5,005 nucleotides of DNA from Actinoplanes liguriensis (GTDB lineage Bacteria > Actinomycetota > Actinomycetes > Mycobacteriales > Micromonosporaceae). Position 1 is the first letter of the stretch, and each line of letters begins with the position of its first letter. Under the pieces are notes generated by a model. The model had not been told where the DNA came from, did no database searches, and worked only from the letters and a program-made list of their open reading frames with translations. Of this stretch, positions 1 to 5,005 are shown one piece after another. Location of the stretch: contig KL571379.1 of the NCBI GenBank assembly GCA_000715855.1, positions 14,175 to 19,179 on the forward strand, in the 5' to 3' direction. Position numbers and translations under genes: made by a program.

Positions 1-127
1 AAGGGCGACCTCCGTGGGTGGGCGCGGTCAGAGCGGCAACCCGTCGTCAGGCTCAGCCGGGCGGCACGTTCCCGCCCCCGGAGCCCGCGACGAAGCAGCG
101 GGTCACGCAAGTGCCGCGCCCCCGTCT

Positions 128-192
128 CCCGGCTGGCTCTCACCGTCGTTGTTCGTCCCTCATAACAACGGTGAGAGCCAGCCGGGGAGCGC
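128..192 (+). repeat. Hairpin repeat, copy 1 (near-perfect dyad)
   Basis: A 17-bp perfect inverted repeat has its left arm at 129-145 (CCGGCTGGCTCTCACCG) and its right arm at 169-185. After a 3-nt bulge (146-148) an inner 5-bp stem follows: TTGTT (149-153) with AACAA (164-168), closing a loop at 154-163. The copy resembles 232-296 without gaps at a constant 104-bp offset; I count about nine differences over 62 bases, and the similarity includes the GAGCGC 3' flank. There is no U tract on either side, so it is not a classical intrinsic terminator, although it could end or protect the transcript of the minus-strand gene that stops at 341. Family unknown; a REP-like or other dispersed palindrome is possible. 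Confidence 0.8.
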
Positions 193-231
193 GAGGGCCG
201 CGCGTGGCCGCTCTCAGCGCGGGTTGCGGCT

Positions 232-296
232 TCTGGCTGGCTCCCGCTGTTGTTATTCGTGCCTCATAACAACGGTGAGGACCAGCCGGAGAGCGC
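232..296 (+). repeat. Hairpin repeat, copy 2 (imperfect dyad)
   Basis: This second copy of the 128-192 element pairs a 24-nt left arm (233-256) with a right arm at 266-289 around a 9-nt loop. Of the six non-Watson-Crick positions in the stem, four become G-U pairs if the plus strand is transcribed and two are C-A mismatches. On a minus-strand RNA the same four would be A-C mismatches. The changes from copy 1 therefore mostly keep the fold for a plus-strand RNA. The TTGTT/AACAA inner stem and the CCTCATAACAACGGTGAG block are shared with copy 1. It lies 44 bases beyond the stop of the minus-strand PIN/NYN-like gene. Confidence 0.75.
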
Positions 297-340
297 ACGC
301 TGCCGTGCCTGGCGGGCGGCGAAGACGGCCGGGCGTGGGG

Positions 341-832
341 TCAGCGAGGCATCGAGGACGGACCGCGGATCTCGGCTCCCAGGGCGACGGCGCGGTCGCG
401 AAGGCCGCGGTCGGCGGTGACGACGATGATGCGGCGGGGGCGGGGCTCGCCCCGTACCACGTCGATGATCTTGTCGTCGCCGGAGCCGGAAGCGCGCTCG
501 ATGCGCACCCCGCCCGGACCTTGCGGAATGTCCCGGGCCTTGCCCTCGACCACCAGGACCACCTCGACCGGCGCCGGAATGCCGGACAATCCGGTGGCGG
601 GCAGCGTGGCCAGCCGATCCCGCAGCCGGATCGCGGCGCCGGCCCGATCGCGCCACCAGCCGTCCGGAACCGAGCCGACCACGTTGGCCCCGTCGACGAT
701 GATCAAAGGCGGAGACTCCGGTTCGCCGGACACGGCCGCCTGTGATGTGGCTCCCTGAAACGGGGACTTCGGAGACGCGGGCGCGGTTTCGGGGGAAGCG
801 GGTTCCCGGAAGACCGGCTGGGGGTCGGACAT
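341..832 (-). CDS. PIN/NYN-like domain protein
   Basis: A 163-residue protein whose residues 43-163 look like a PIN/NYN (YacP-like) nuclease fold. Visible marks are a first hydrophobic strand ending in an acidic residue and Asn (LIIVDGANVVGS, D47 and N50), the WWRDR segment at 59-63, a central strand VEVVLVVEG (89-97), a GSGDDKIID motif (116-124, D119/D120), and a final strand IIVVTADRGLRDR (135-147, D141). These acidic residues match the metal-binding positions of the superfamily, so an RNase or nucleic-acid role is plausible but not shown; databases often label such actinobacterial proteins as NYN-domain or hypothetical. Residues 1-42 are Pro/Ser/Ala/Glu-rich and probably disordered. The ATG start has AGAGG and AGG purine tracts 9-13 bases upstream. 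GTG at codon 34 is an alternative start but has a poorer ribosome site. The gene is divergent from the ClpC-type gene, 125 bp away. No signal peptide or membrane segment is seen. Confidence 0.82.
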   Translation of the reverse strand: MSDPQPVFREPASPETAPASPKSPFQGATSQAAVSGEPESPPLIIVDGANVVGSVPDGWWRDRAGAAIRLRDRLATLPATGLSGIPAPVEVVLVVEGKARDIPQGPGGVRIERASGSGDDKIIDVVRGEPRPRRIIVVTADRGLRDRAVALGAEIRGPSSMPR

Positions 833-833
833 G

Positions 834-858
834 AAGTTGAGCCTACCTCTGTCAACTT
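834..858. promoter_or_regulatory. HAIR-like inverted repeat (possible HspR operator)
   Basis: A perfect 7-bp dyad, AAGTTGA (834-840) and TCAACTT (852-858), sits in the spacer between the divergent PIN/NYN-like and clpC-type genes. Written as GTTGAGC-N7-TGTCAAC (836-856), it matches the published HspR HAIR consensus CTTGAGT-N7-ACTCAAG at 9 of 14 arm positions, with exactly the required 7-base gap. HspR represses heat-shock genes such as dnaK, clpB and lon in actinobacteria, so control of an unfoldase gene would make sense. The outer bases of both arms deviate, so another repressor could be the real ligand. It lies 100 bases upstream of the clpC ATG and directly beside the ATG of the PIN/NYN-like gene, so it could affect both. 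Confidence 0.45.
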
Positions 859-881
859 TCTGGCGAGAAATGGGAATCGCC
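857..881. promoter_or_regulatory. Overlapping small dyads in the divergent spacer
   Basis: Two short perfect inverted repeats overlap here: TTTCT (857-861) with AGAAA (866-870) around GGCG, and GGCGA (862-866) with TCGCC (877-881) around ten bases. They lie immediately beside the HAIR-like element and upstream of the clpC-type gene. Five-base arms occur often by chance in GC-rich DNA, so these are only candidate binding sites. I see no convincing match to the ClgR motif. Confidence 0.2.
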
Positions 882-898
882 GGCCCGCCTCACGCGCT
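873..898 (+). promoter_or_regulatory. Weak SigR/SigH-like promoter candidate for clpC
   Basis: GGAAT (873-877) followed by 18 bases and GCT (896-898) resembles the oxidative-stress sigma factor promoter GGAAT-N18-GTT, with one mismatch in the short -10 element. Clp and Lon genes are known members of SigR/SigH regulons in Streptomyces and mycobacteria. Transcription would start near 905, leaving about 50 bases of leader. No TTGACA/TANNNT pair of the housekeeping kind is visible in the plus orientation of this spacer. The match is short and could be chance. Confidence 0.2.
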
Positions 899-941
899 TC
901 CAACAGTCGGCGGCGGGTATTTCGGCCGCCGGTGGAGTACC

Positions 942-947
942 AGGGGA
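942..947 (+). promoter_or_regulatory. Ribosome binding site of the clpC-type gene
   Basis: AGGGGA, extended by further purines to 953, lies 10 bases before the ATG at 958. It is the only good Shine-Dalgarno match near the beginning of the frame, and it supports the chosen start even though the protein begins with an atypical N-terminus. Confidence 0.7.
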
Positions 948-957
948 AGAGAGACTG

Positions 958-3543
958 ATGAGCATCGGACCGTTGGGGCCGGGTGGCCCCGGCCAGTGGG
1001 ACGACCTGTTCGCGCGCTTCTTCGGTGCGGCCGAGCCGCGCCGGGCGTCGCAGCGGATCGACATCGCGCGGTACATGAGCAACGACGCACGCCAGGTGCT
1101 GGCCGACGCCGCACGCCGCGCCGCGGACCTCGGGGGCGGTGACGGCGGCCTCGCCGACCTGGACACCGACCAGCTGCTCTGGGCCGTCTTGCAGCAGGAG
1201 CCGATGAAGCAGACCGTGCGCCGGGCCGGTGTCGACCCGCAGGTCCTGATCGGCGAGCTGGACGCCCGGCTGGGTGACGACGCGTCGCGGACCGCGGCGG
1301 CGAACCGGCGCGCCGACATGAGCGCGGCCGGGCGGGACCACCCGGAGCAGGTCTCGCTGACGCCGGCCGCCAAGCGCGCGCTGCTGGACAGTCTGCAGAT
1401 CTCCCGCGCGGTGGGCGCCTCCTACATCGGGCCGGAGCACATCCTGATGGCGCTCGGCCTGAACACCGACTCGGTGGCCGGGCGGCTGCTGGCCGGCCGG
1501 CTCGACCCGCGGGCCATCCCCAACCCGGAGACCCCGGCCGGCCCGGTGGGCGGCGGCCAGGGCGGTTCCCGTGGTGGCGGGCGGGCCGCGGCGGCGACGC
1601 CGACGCTGGAGCAGTTCGGCGTGGACCTGACCGAGGTGGCCCGGCGTGGCGAGATCGACCCGGTGATCGGCCGGGCCGACGAGATCGAGCAGGCCGTGGA
1701 GATCCTGTCCCGGCGTACCAAGAACAATCCGGTCCTGATCGGTGAGGCCGGTGTCGGCAAGACCGCGATCGTGGAGGGCCTGGCCCAGCGGATCGTGGAC
1801 GGCGAGGTGCCGCTGACCCTGCAGGACAAGCGGGTGTTCCAGCTGGACCTGGCCGGTCTGGTCGCCGGCACGCGGTACCGCGGCGACTTCGAGGAGCGGC
1901 TCCGCAAGATCATCGACGAGATCCAGGCGTCCGGCGACGGGCTGATCGTCTTCATGGACGAGATCCACACCCTGGTCGGCGCGGGTGGCGGCGGCGAGGG
2001 CGGCGGGATGGACGCCGGCAACATGCTCAAGCCGGCCCTGGCCCGCGGGCAGCTGCGGGTGATCGGCGCGACCACGCTCGACGAGTACCGCAAGCACATC
2101 GAGAAGGACGCGGCGCTGGCCCGGCGCTTCCAGCCGGTGCTGGTCGGCGAGCCGAGCGTGGAGGACGCGGTCGCGATCCTGCGCGGCCTGCGCGACAACT
2201 ACGAGGCGCACCACCAGGTCCGGATCACCGACGAGGCGCTGGACGCCGCGGCGGTGCTCTCCGACCGGTACATCACCGACCGGTTCCTGCCGGACAAGGC
2301 GATCGACCTGATCGACCAGGCCGGCGCGCGGGTGCGCCTGCGGGTCAAGACGCCCGACGCGAACCTGCGCGAGCGGGAGCGCCAGTTGGAGCAGCTCACG
2401 CGGGATCGGGACCAGGCCGTGCACGCGGAGAACTACGAGGTCGCGTCGCAGCTGCGGGACCAGATCAACGAGCTGAAGGCGCAGATCGCCGGCGTCGGCG
2501 CGGGTGCCGACGGGGTTCCGCGGGTCACCGAGGACGACGTCGCCGAGGTCGTCTCCCGGGCCACCGGCATCCCGGTGGCGCAGCTCACCGAGGCCGAGCG
2601 GGACCGTCTGCTCCGGCTCGAGCAGCACCTGCACCAGCACGTGATCGGCCAGGAGGACGCGGTCAGCGCGGTCGCCGAGGCGGTCCGCCGCTCGCGCGCC
2701 GGGCTCGGTGACCCGGACCGGCCGGTGGGCAGCTTCCTGTTCCTCGGCCCGACCGGTGTCGGCAAGACCGAGCTGGCGCGCTCGCTCGCGGAGGCGCTGT
2801 TCGGTGAGGCCGACCGGATGATCCGTCTCGACATGAGCGAGTTCCAGGAGCGGCACACGGTGTCGCGCCTGGTCGGGGCGCCGCCCGGATACGTCGGTTA
2901 CGGCGAGGCGGGGCAGTTGACCGAGGCGGTGCGGCGCCGGCCGTACAGCGTGGTGCTTCTCGACGAGATCGAGAAGGCGCATCCGGACGTGTTCAACATG
3001 CTGCTGCAGGTGCTCGACGACGGTCGCCTGACCGACAGCCAGGGCCGGACGGTGAGCTTCAAGAACACCGTCCTGATCATGACCAGCAACCTGGGCTCCG
3101 ACCTGATCAGCGGCACGACCCGCAGCGTCGGGTTCGGGGGCGGCGAGGCCGGTGACGAGCTCCACGACCGGATCGACCGCCGGCTCAAGGAGCAGTTGCG
3201 GCCGGAGTTCATCAACCGGATCGACGAGATCATCATCTTCCGGCAGCTCGAGACGGATCAGCTCCGCAAGATCACCGAGATGCTGCTGGAGTCGACCCGG
3301 CGCCGGCTGCACGCCCAGGACGTGACGCTGGAGATCACGACGGCGGCGGTGGACTGGCTCGCGGACCGCGGGTACCAGCCCGAGTTCGGGGCGCGGCCGC
3401 TGCGCCGCACGATCCAGCGGGAGCTGGACAACCGGCTGTCGAAGATGCTGCTCGCAGCGGATCTGGCGCCGGGCCAGACGATCCGGGTCGATGCCCGGGA
3501 CGGCTCGCTCACGCTCGACGTCGAGTCAGCACTGGTGCGCTAG
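958..3543 (+). CDS. clpC: ClpC-type AAA+ unfoldase with divergent N-domain
   Basis: An 861-residue Hsp100/Clp ATPase, cytosolic, expected to unfold proteins and thread them into ClpP. In order: a short unusual leader with [11 protein letters not shown] (13-23); two Clp_N-like repeats (about 30-110 and 133-190, the second with [11 protein letters not shown] and YIGPEHIL); a Gly/Ala/Pro linker (about 195-216); AAA module 1 with Walker A GEAGVGKT (262-269), pore Y307, Walker B D334-E335 and Arg fingers R389-R390; a short UVR-like middle domain (about 470-512), far shorter than the ClpB coiled coil; AAA module 2 with Walker A GPTGVGKT (597-604), pore loop GYVG (Y645), Walker B D669-E670, Arg finger R754 and sensor-2 R813. 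VGF at 724-726 matches the ClpP-docking tripeptide. All catalytic residues are present. The canonical MFERFTDRARR N-terminus of ClpC1 is absent, so this is probably an actinobacterial ClpC paralogue, not ClpC1. It is transcribed alone, with a hairpin after the stop. Confidence 0.93.
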   Translation: MSIGPLGPGGPGQWDDLFARFFGAAEPRRASQRIDIARYMSNDARQVLADAARRAADLGGGDGGLADLDTDQLLWAVLQQEPMKQTVRRAGVDPQVLIGELDARLGDDASRTAAANRRADMSAAGRDHPEQVSLTPAAKRALLDSLQISRAVGASYIGPEHILMALGLNTDSVAGRLLAGRLDPRAIPNPETPAGPVGGGQGGSRGGGRAAAATPTLEQFGVDLTEVARRGEIDPVIGRADEIEQAVEILSRRTKNNPVLIGEAGVGKTAIVEGLAQRIVDGEVPLTLQDKRVFQLDLAGLVAGTRYRGDFEERLRKIIDEIQASGDGLIVFMDEIHTLVGAGGGGEGGGMDAGNMLKPALARGQLRVIGATTLDEYRKHIEKDAALARRFQPVLVGEPSVEDAVAILRGLRDNYEAHHQVRITDEALDAAAVLSDRYITDRFLPDKAIDLIDQAGARVRLRVKTPDANLRERERQLEQLTRDRDQAVHAENYEVASQLRDQINELKAQIAGVGAGADGVPRVTEDDVAEVVSRATGIPVAQLTEAERDRLLRLEQHLHQHVIGQEDAVSAVAEAVRRSRAGLGDPDRPVGSFLFLGPTGVGKTELARSLAEALFGEADRMIRLDMSEFQERHTVSRLVGAPPGYVGYGEAGQLTEAVRRRPYSVVLLDEIEKAHPDVFNMLLQVLDDGRLTDSQGRTVSFKNTVLIMTSNLGSDLISGTTRSVGFGGGEAGDELHDRIDRRLKEQLRPEFINRIDEIIIFRQLETDQLRKITEMLLESTRRRLHAQDVTLEITTAAVDWLADRGYQPEFGARPLRRTIQRELDNRLSKMLLAADLAPGQTIRVDARDGSLTLDVESALVR

Positions 3544-3556
3544 AGGGACCGCGGTG

Positions 3557-3590
3557 GAAGCGGCGCCGGCCATCGGTCCGGCGCCGCTTC
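3557..3590. terminator. Hairpin terminator between convergent genes
   Basis: A 13-bp perfect inverted repeat (3557-3569, GAAGCGGCGCCGG, with 3578-3590) closes an 8-base loop, starting 13 bases after the clpC-type stop. The downstream tail on the plus strand is TCTCCTTG, only mildly T-rich, as is common in actinobacterial terminators. It lies in the 91-bp gap between clpC and the convergent LysR gene and could stop both transcripts. The arms contain the self-complementary CGGCGCCG. Confidence 0.75.
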
Positions 3591-3592
3591 TC

Positions 3593-3604
3593 CTTGAATT
3601 CAAG
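3593..3604. repeat. 12-bp perfect palindrome CTTGAATTCAAG
   Basis: A perfect 12-base palindrome with no loop directly follows the terminator hairpin, in an otherwise GC-rich gap. It overlaps the weak T-rich tail of that hairpin. It may be a dimeric protein site or a coincidence; no promoter for a downstream plus-strand gene is present. Confidence 0.4.
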
Positions 3605-3634
3605 ATCCGATGTGGTACGTCGTGAGCACCGCGC

Positions 3635-4609
3635 TCAGGCGGCCGCGAGATGCGTCCCGCCGAGGTTCGGATGATCCTGGGTCCACGCCACGTAGTCCTC
3701 GTTGCGGGAGATGACGTCCCGGTACGCGTCGCGTGCCAGCTCGAGCACCTTCGGCGCGGACCGTTCCGCCGGGGACTCCGGGTGCCAGCCCAGGATCAGC
3801 CGCCAGCGCAGCGGCGCGCCCTTGAGCGGCCGCGTGGTCAGCCCGGCCGGCGGGCGGAACGTCGGCTGGCACAGCCCGATCGCCACGCCCAGCTCGACCA
3901 TGTCGATGCAGGCGCGCACGTCGGTCTCCAGGACCCGGCGCGGCGTGAAGCCGGCCCGGGCGCAGGCCGCGGCGAAGCAGGTCTCGAAGCAGCCGTCACC
4001 GGGTGCGGCCGACCACTGCTCGCTGGCCAGCTCGGCCAGGTCCACCTCGGCGCCCTTGGCCTGCGGATGGTCCTCGGGCATCAGCACGCACACCGCGTCG
4101 ACCGCGATGGTGTCCCAGACCAGGCCGAACTCGGCCGAGGGCAGGGCGTCCCCGCAGACACCGACCTGCACGAAGTCCAGCTTGCCGTTGAAGGCCATGG
4201 TGGCCAGCTCGTCGACGGAGTAGGACGCGTAGGTCGAGATCTGCGAGTCGGGCTGGGCGGCCGAGAGCCGGTGCAGCAGGTGCGCGAAGACCGGCCCGCC
4301 GATCGCGCCCATCCGGTACCGCGTCATCCGGGACGTGCCGCCGGCGGCCAGCCGGAGCGCCTCGTCCTGGAGTCCCTTCATCGCCGGCAGCAGCACCCGG
4401 GCCCGGGACAGCACCAGCTCGCCGAGCGCCGTCGGCCGGGCGCCACGGCGGTCCCGGTCGAAGAGCGGACCGCCGAGCGTGCGCTCGATCCGTTGCAGCT
4501 GGGCGGTGAGCGCTGGTTGGGCCAGGCCGAGTTGGGACGCGGCCTTGGTGACGCTGCCGGTCTCCGCGATGGCGCAGACCACCTTCAGATGCCGCAGCTC
4601 CAGGTTCAT
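3635..4609 (-). CDS. LysR-type transcriptional regulator
   Basis: A 324-residue LysR-family DNA-binding regulator. Residues 1-62 form the winged helix-turn-helix with the typical pattern HLKVVCAIAETGSVTKAASQL-LAQPALTAQLQRIE-LGGPLFDRD, followed by a linker helix (about 63-90). The substrate-binding effector domain runs from about 95 to 300, with the usual strands (YRMGAIGG at 98-105, LDFVQVGV at 144-151, VCVLMPEDHP at 173-182 and GVAIGLCQP at 241-249). Length is normal for the family. Eight cysteines (12, 152, 174, 207, 211, 216, 234, 247) are many for this size; 207, 211 and 216 lie close together, so a thiol or metal response is possible but unproven. The ligand and targets cannot be read from sequence. 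The ATG has no clear Shine-Dalgarno sequence. It is the usual LysR start position, placing the helix-turn-helix immediately after it. No divergent target gene is present, which is unlike the classical LysR arrangement; the upstream gene on the same strand is a hemerythrin-like protein. Confidence 0.93.
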   Translation of the reverse strand: MNLELRHLKVVCAIAETGSVTKAASQLGLAQPALTAQLQRIERTLGGPLFDRDRRGARPTALGELVLSRARVLLPAMKGLQDEALRLAAGGTSRMTRYRMGAIGGPVFAHLLHRLSAAQPDSQISTYASYSVDELATMAFNGKLDFVQVGVCGDALPSAEFGLVWDTIAVDAVCVLMPEDHPQAKGAEVDLAELASEQWSAAPGDGCFETCFAAACARAGFTPRRVLETDVRACIDMVELGVAIGLCQPTFRPPAGLTTRPLKGAPLRWRLILGWHPESPAERSAPKVLELARDAYRDVISRNEDYVAWTQDHPNLGGTHLAAA

Positions 4610-4615
4610 AGCGTG

Positions 4616-4621
4616 ACGTTA
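4616..4621 (-). promoter_or_regulatory. Possible -10 element for a leaderless LysR transcript
   Basis: TAACGT on the minus strand fits the actinobacterial -10 pattern TANNNT and ends 6 bases before the LysR ATG, which would put the first transcribed base at or next to the start codon. That would explain why no ribosome binding site is seen. A -35 element at the right distance is not recognisable. TACGTT (4630-4635) is an alternative -10. Confidence 0.3.
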
Positions 4622-4627
4622 GGACTA

Positions 4628-4665
4628 GAAACGTATCGAAGGCTAGCCCTGAAACGTGTGCGAAG
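4628..4665. repeat. Two direct repeats GAAACGT-N2/3-CGAAG
   Basis: GAAACGT-AT-CGAAG (4628-4641) and GAAACGT-GTG-CGAAG (4651-4665) are repeated with starts 23 bases apart, about two helical turns. They sit 19-56 bases upstream of the LysR start codon, where an autoregulatory or other regulator site would be expected. The repeats are short and the call of function is inference. Confidence 0.45.
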
Positions 4666-4672
4666 ATCGGTA

Positions 4673-4685
4673 GTTTGTGACAAAC
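4673..4685. promoter_or_regulatory. Dyad GTTTG-TGA-CAAAC upstream of LysR
   Basis: A perfect 5-bp inverted repeat with a 3-base centre lies in the AT-richer spacer between the hemerythrin fragment and the LysR gene, next to a second small palindrome AACCGGTT (4683-4690). The geometry is reminiscent of a regulator site, but it is not the T-N11-A LysR box: the symmetric positions are G and C. On the minus strand it includes TTGTCA (4678-4683), a 5-of-6 match to a -35 hexamer, without a matching -10 at 16-19 bases. Confidence 0.3.
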
Positions 4686-4711
4686 CGGTTAAGTAGCGGG
4701 ACGTTCGCGAC

Positions 4712-4740
4712 TAAACGGTAATTAAGTCAACGCGCGTTTA
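4712..4740. repeat. Inverted repeat at the hemerythrin gene end
   Basis: TAAACG (4712-4717) and CGTTTA (4735-4740) are 6-bp inverted arms around 17 bases; the second arm includes the hemerythrin stop codon. The stem is too short and the loop too long for a good terminator, so no clear terminator separates the hemerythrin gene from the LysR gene and read-through is possible. Confidence 0.25.
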
Positions 4741-4988
4741 CAGATTGCGCGCGTACGTCGTCCGTCCGGTCGCCACGTCACGCAGCTTGTCGACCACCCC
4801 GACGAGCGGGTCCACCACCTTGTTCCACGGCGGCGTGACCGGAGTGGACGGGTGCGGCCGGGTCGGCGCCGCCTCCTGCGCGGTCTCCACGCGGTTGCCC
4901 AGCCGGATCATGTCGTCCGCCGGAACCATCTGCATGAGCAGCGGGAACAACTCGCCACGGTCCGCGTCGACGTGCCGGTGCACCGCCG
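4738..4988 (-). CDS. Hemerythrin (HHE) domain protein, C-terminal fragment
   Basis: The last 82 or so codons of a protein whose 5' part lies beyond the contig end. The visible beginning, HRHVDADRGELFPLLMQMV, matches the last helix of hemerythrin/HHE cation-binding domains, where H-x-x-x-D/E supplies di-iron ligands and is followed by ELFP. Such proteins bind O2, NO or iron, or serve as redox sensors, in the cytoplasm. The helix continues as DDMIRLGNRVETAQEAAPTRPHP, a common ending of actinobacterial HHE proteins, followed by a Pro-rich linker and a C-terminal tail (KVVDPLVGVVDKLRDVATGR). No membrane segment is seen in this part. The true start is not in the window: the GTG at 4981-4983 is internal, and the in-frame stop just upstream (4996-4998) comes from adapter sequence. 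Same strand as the LysR gene, 128 bases before it. Confidence 0.8.
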
Positions 4989-5005
4989 CTGTCTCTTATA
5001 CACAT
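4989..5005. other. Tn5/Nextera adapter residue (not genomic)
   Basis: CTGTCTCTTATACACAT equals the first 17 bases of the Tn5 mosaic-end adapter used in tagmentation libraries. Read on the minus strand it gives the well-known artefact peptide MCIRDS. It marks untrimmed adapter at the end of an assembled contig, so the sequence up to about 4988 is the real end. Base 4989 could belong to either. Confidence 0.95.

Larger units (their letters stand above)
1..340. other. Left intergenic region without a supported gene
   Basis: No reading frame here looks like a real protein. The open frames are rich in Arg, Gly, Pro and Ala, run through the hairpin repeats and show no recognisable domain. Bases 1-127 hold nothing I can identify except a weak hairpin, GGGCGG (59-64) facing CCGCCC (72-77). 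Bases 128-296 hold two copies of a hairpin repeat, listed separately. The region lies downstream of the stop codon of the minus-strand PIN/NYN-like gene, so it may include that gene's 3' untranslated region. A gene ending or starting just left of the window cannot be excluded. Confidence 0.6.

Noticed and set aside
59..77. Hairpin GGGCGG/CCGCCC near the left end as a terminator
   Set aside because: A 6-bp GC-only stem with no T tract is expected by chance in this composition, and no gene end is evident next to it.
128..296. CRISPR array or tRNA
   Set aside because: Only two diverged palindromic copies with one spacer-like interval, no leader or cas gene, and no tRNA cloverleaf or anticodon arm.
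14..745. Plus-strand 243-codon open frame at the left end
   Set aside because: Low-complexity Arg/Gly/Ala protein that runs through both hairpin repeats and antisense to the PIN/NYN-like gene; no domain or ribosome site.
840..855. Minus-strand promoter for the PIN/NYN-like gene (TTGACA and TAGGCT)
   Set aside because: The two hexamers are only four bases apart, so they cannot form a functional -35/-10 pair; TAGGCT alone could serve a leaderless transcript, but no suitable -35 is seen.
703..3312. Long 869-codon minus-strand open frame antisense to clpC
   Set aside because: It is the mirror of a clear ClpC coding frame in GC-rich DNA. Its protein is repetitive in Arg, Leu, Val and Asp with no domain, and it also overlaps the PIN/NYN-like gene.
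958..3543. ClpB disaggregase
   Set aside because: The middle domain is short and UVR-like instead of the long ClpB coiled coil, and a VGF ClpP-docking tripeptide is present.
3650..4696. Plus-strand 348-codon open frame antisense to LysR
   Set aside because: Opposite strand of a well-recognised LysR protein; composition is typical of antisense frames in GC-rich DNA.
4778..5005. Minus-strand frame starting MCIRDS
   Set aside because: Its start codon and first residues come from the Tn5/Nextera adapter; the correct frame here is the hemerythrin fragment.

Overview
The window is high-GC DNA (GC-rich third codon positions, long spurious antisense frames) that fits an actinobacterium. The style of the ClpC-like, LysR and PIN-like proteins suggests Micromonosporaceae (Actinoplanes-like), but that taxon is an inference. 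The right end is not genomic: the last 17 bases (4989-5005) match the Tn5/Nextera transposase adapter, so the true contig ends at about 4988.

Layout from left to right. Bases 1-340 hold no gene I can support, but contain two diverged copies of a roughly 62-bp hairpin repeat spaced exactly 104 bp apart (128-192 and 232-296). A small PIN/NYN-like nuclease-fold protein is encoded on the minus strand (341-832). It is divergent, across a 125-bp spacer, from a ClpC-type AAA+ unfoldase on the plus strand (958-3543). The spacer carries an inverted repeat resembling an HspR/HAIR operator and other small dyads. The ClpC-type gene ends in a strong hairpin (3557-3590), shared with the convergent LysR-type regulator on the minus strand (3635-4609). 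Upstream of the LysR gene lies a relatively AT-rich 128-bp spacer (4610-4737) with short direct and inverted repeats. It is followed by the C-terminal part of a hemerythrin (HHE) domain protein on the minus strand (4738 to the contig edge).

How the parts may work together: the ClpC-type unfoldase has both ATPase modules intact and a VGF tripeptide of the ClpP-docking kind, so it probably feeds substrates to ClpP. Its N-terminal domain is not the usual ClpC1 sequence, so it is probably a second, stress-linked paralogue. The HAIR-like element would fit heat-shock control. The LysR regulator and the hemerythrin fragment lie on the same strand, but nothing visible proves they are functionally linked. 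I found no CRISPR array, tRNA, rRNA, transposase or clear evidence of a new multi-gene system. The best leads are the paired hairpins and the putative clpC operator.
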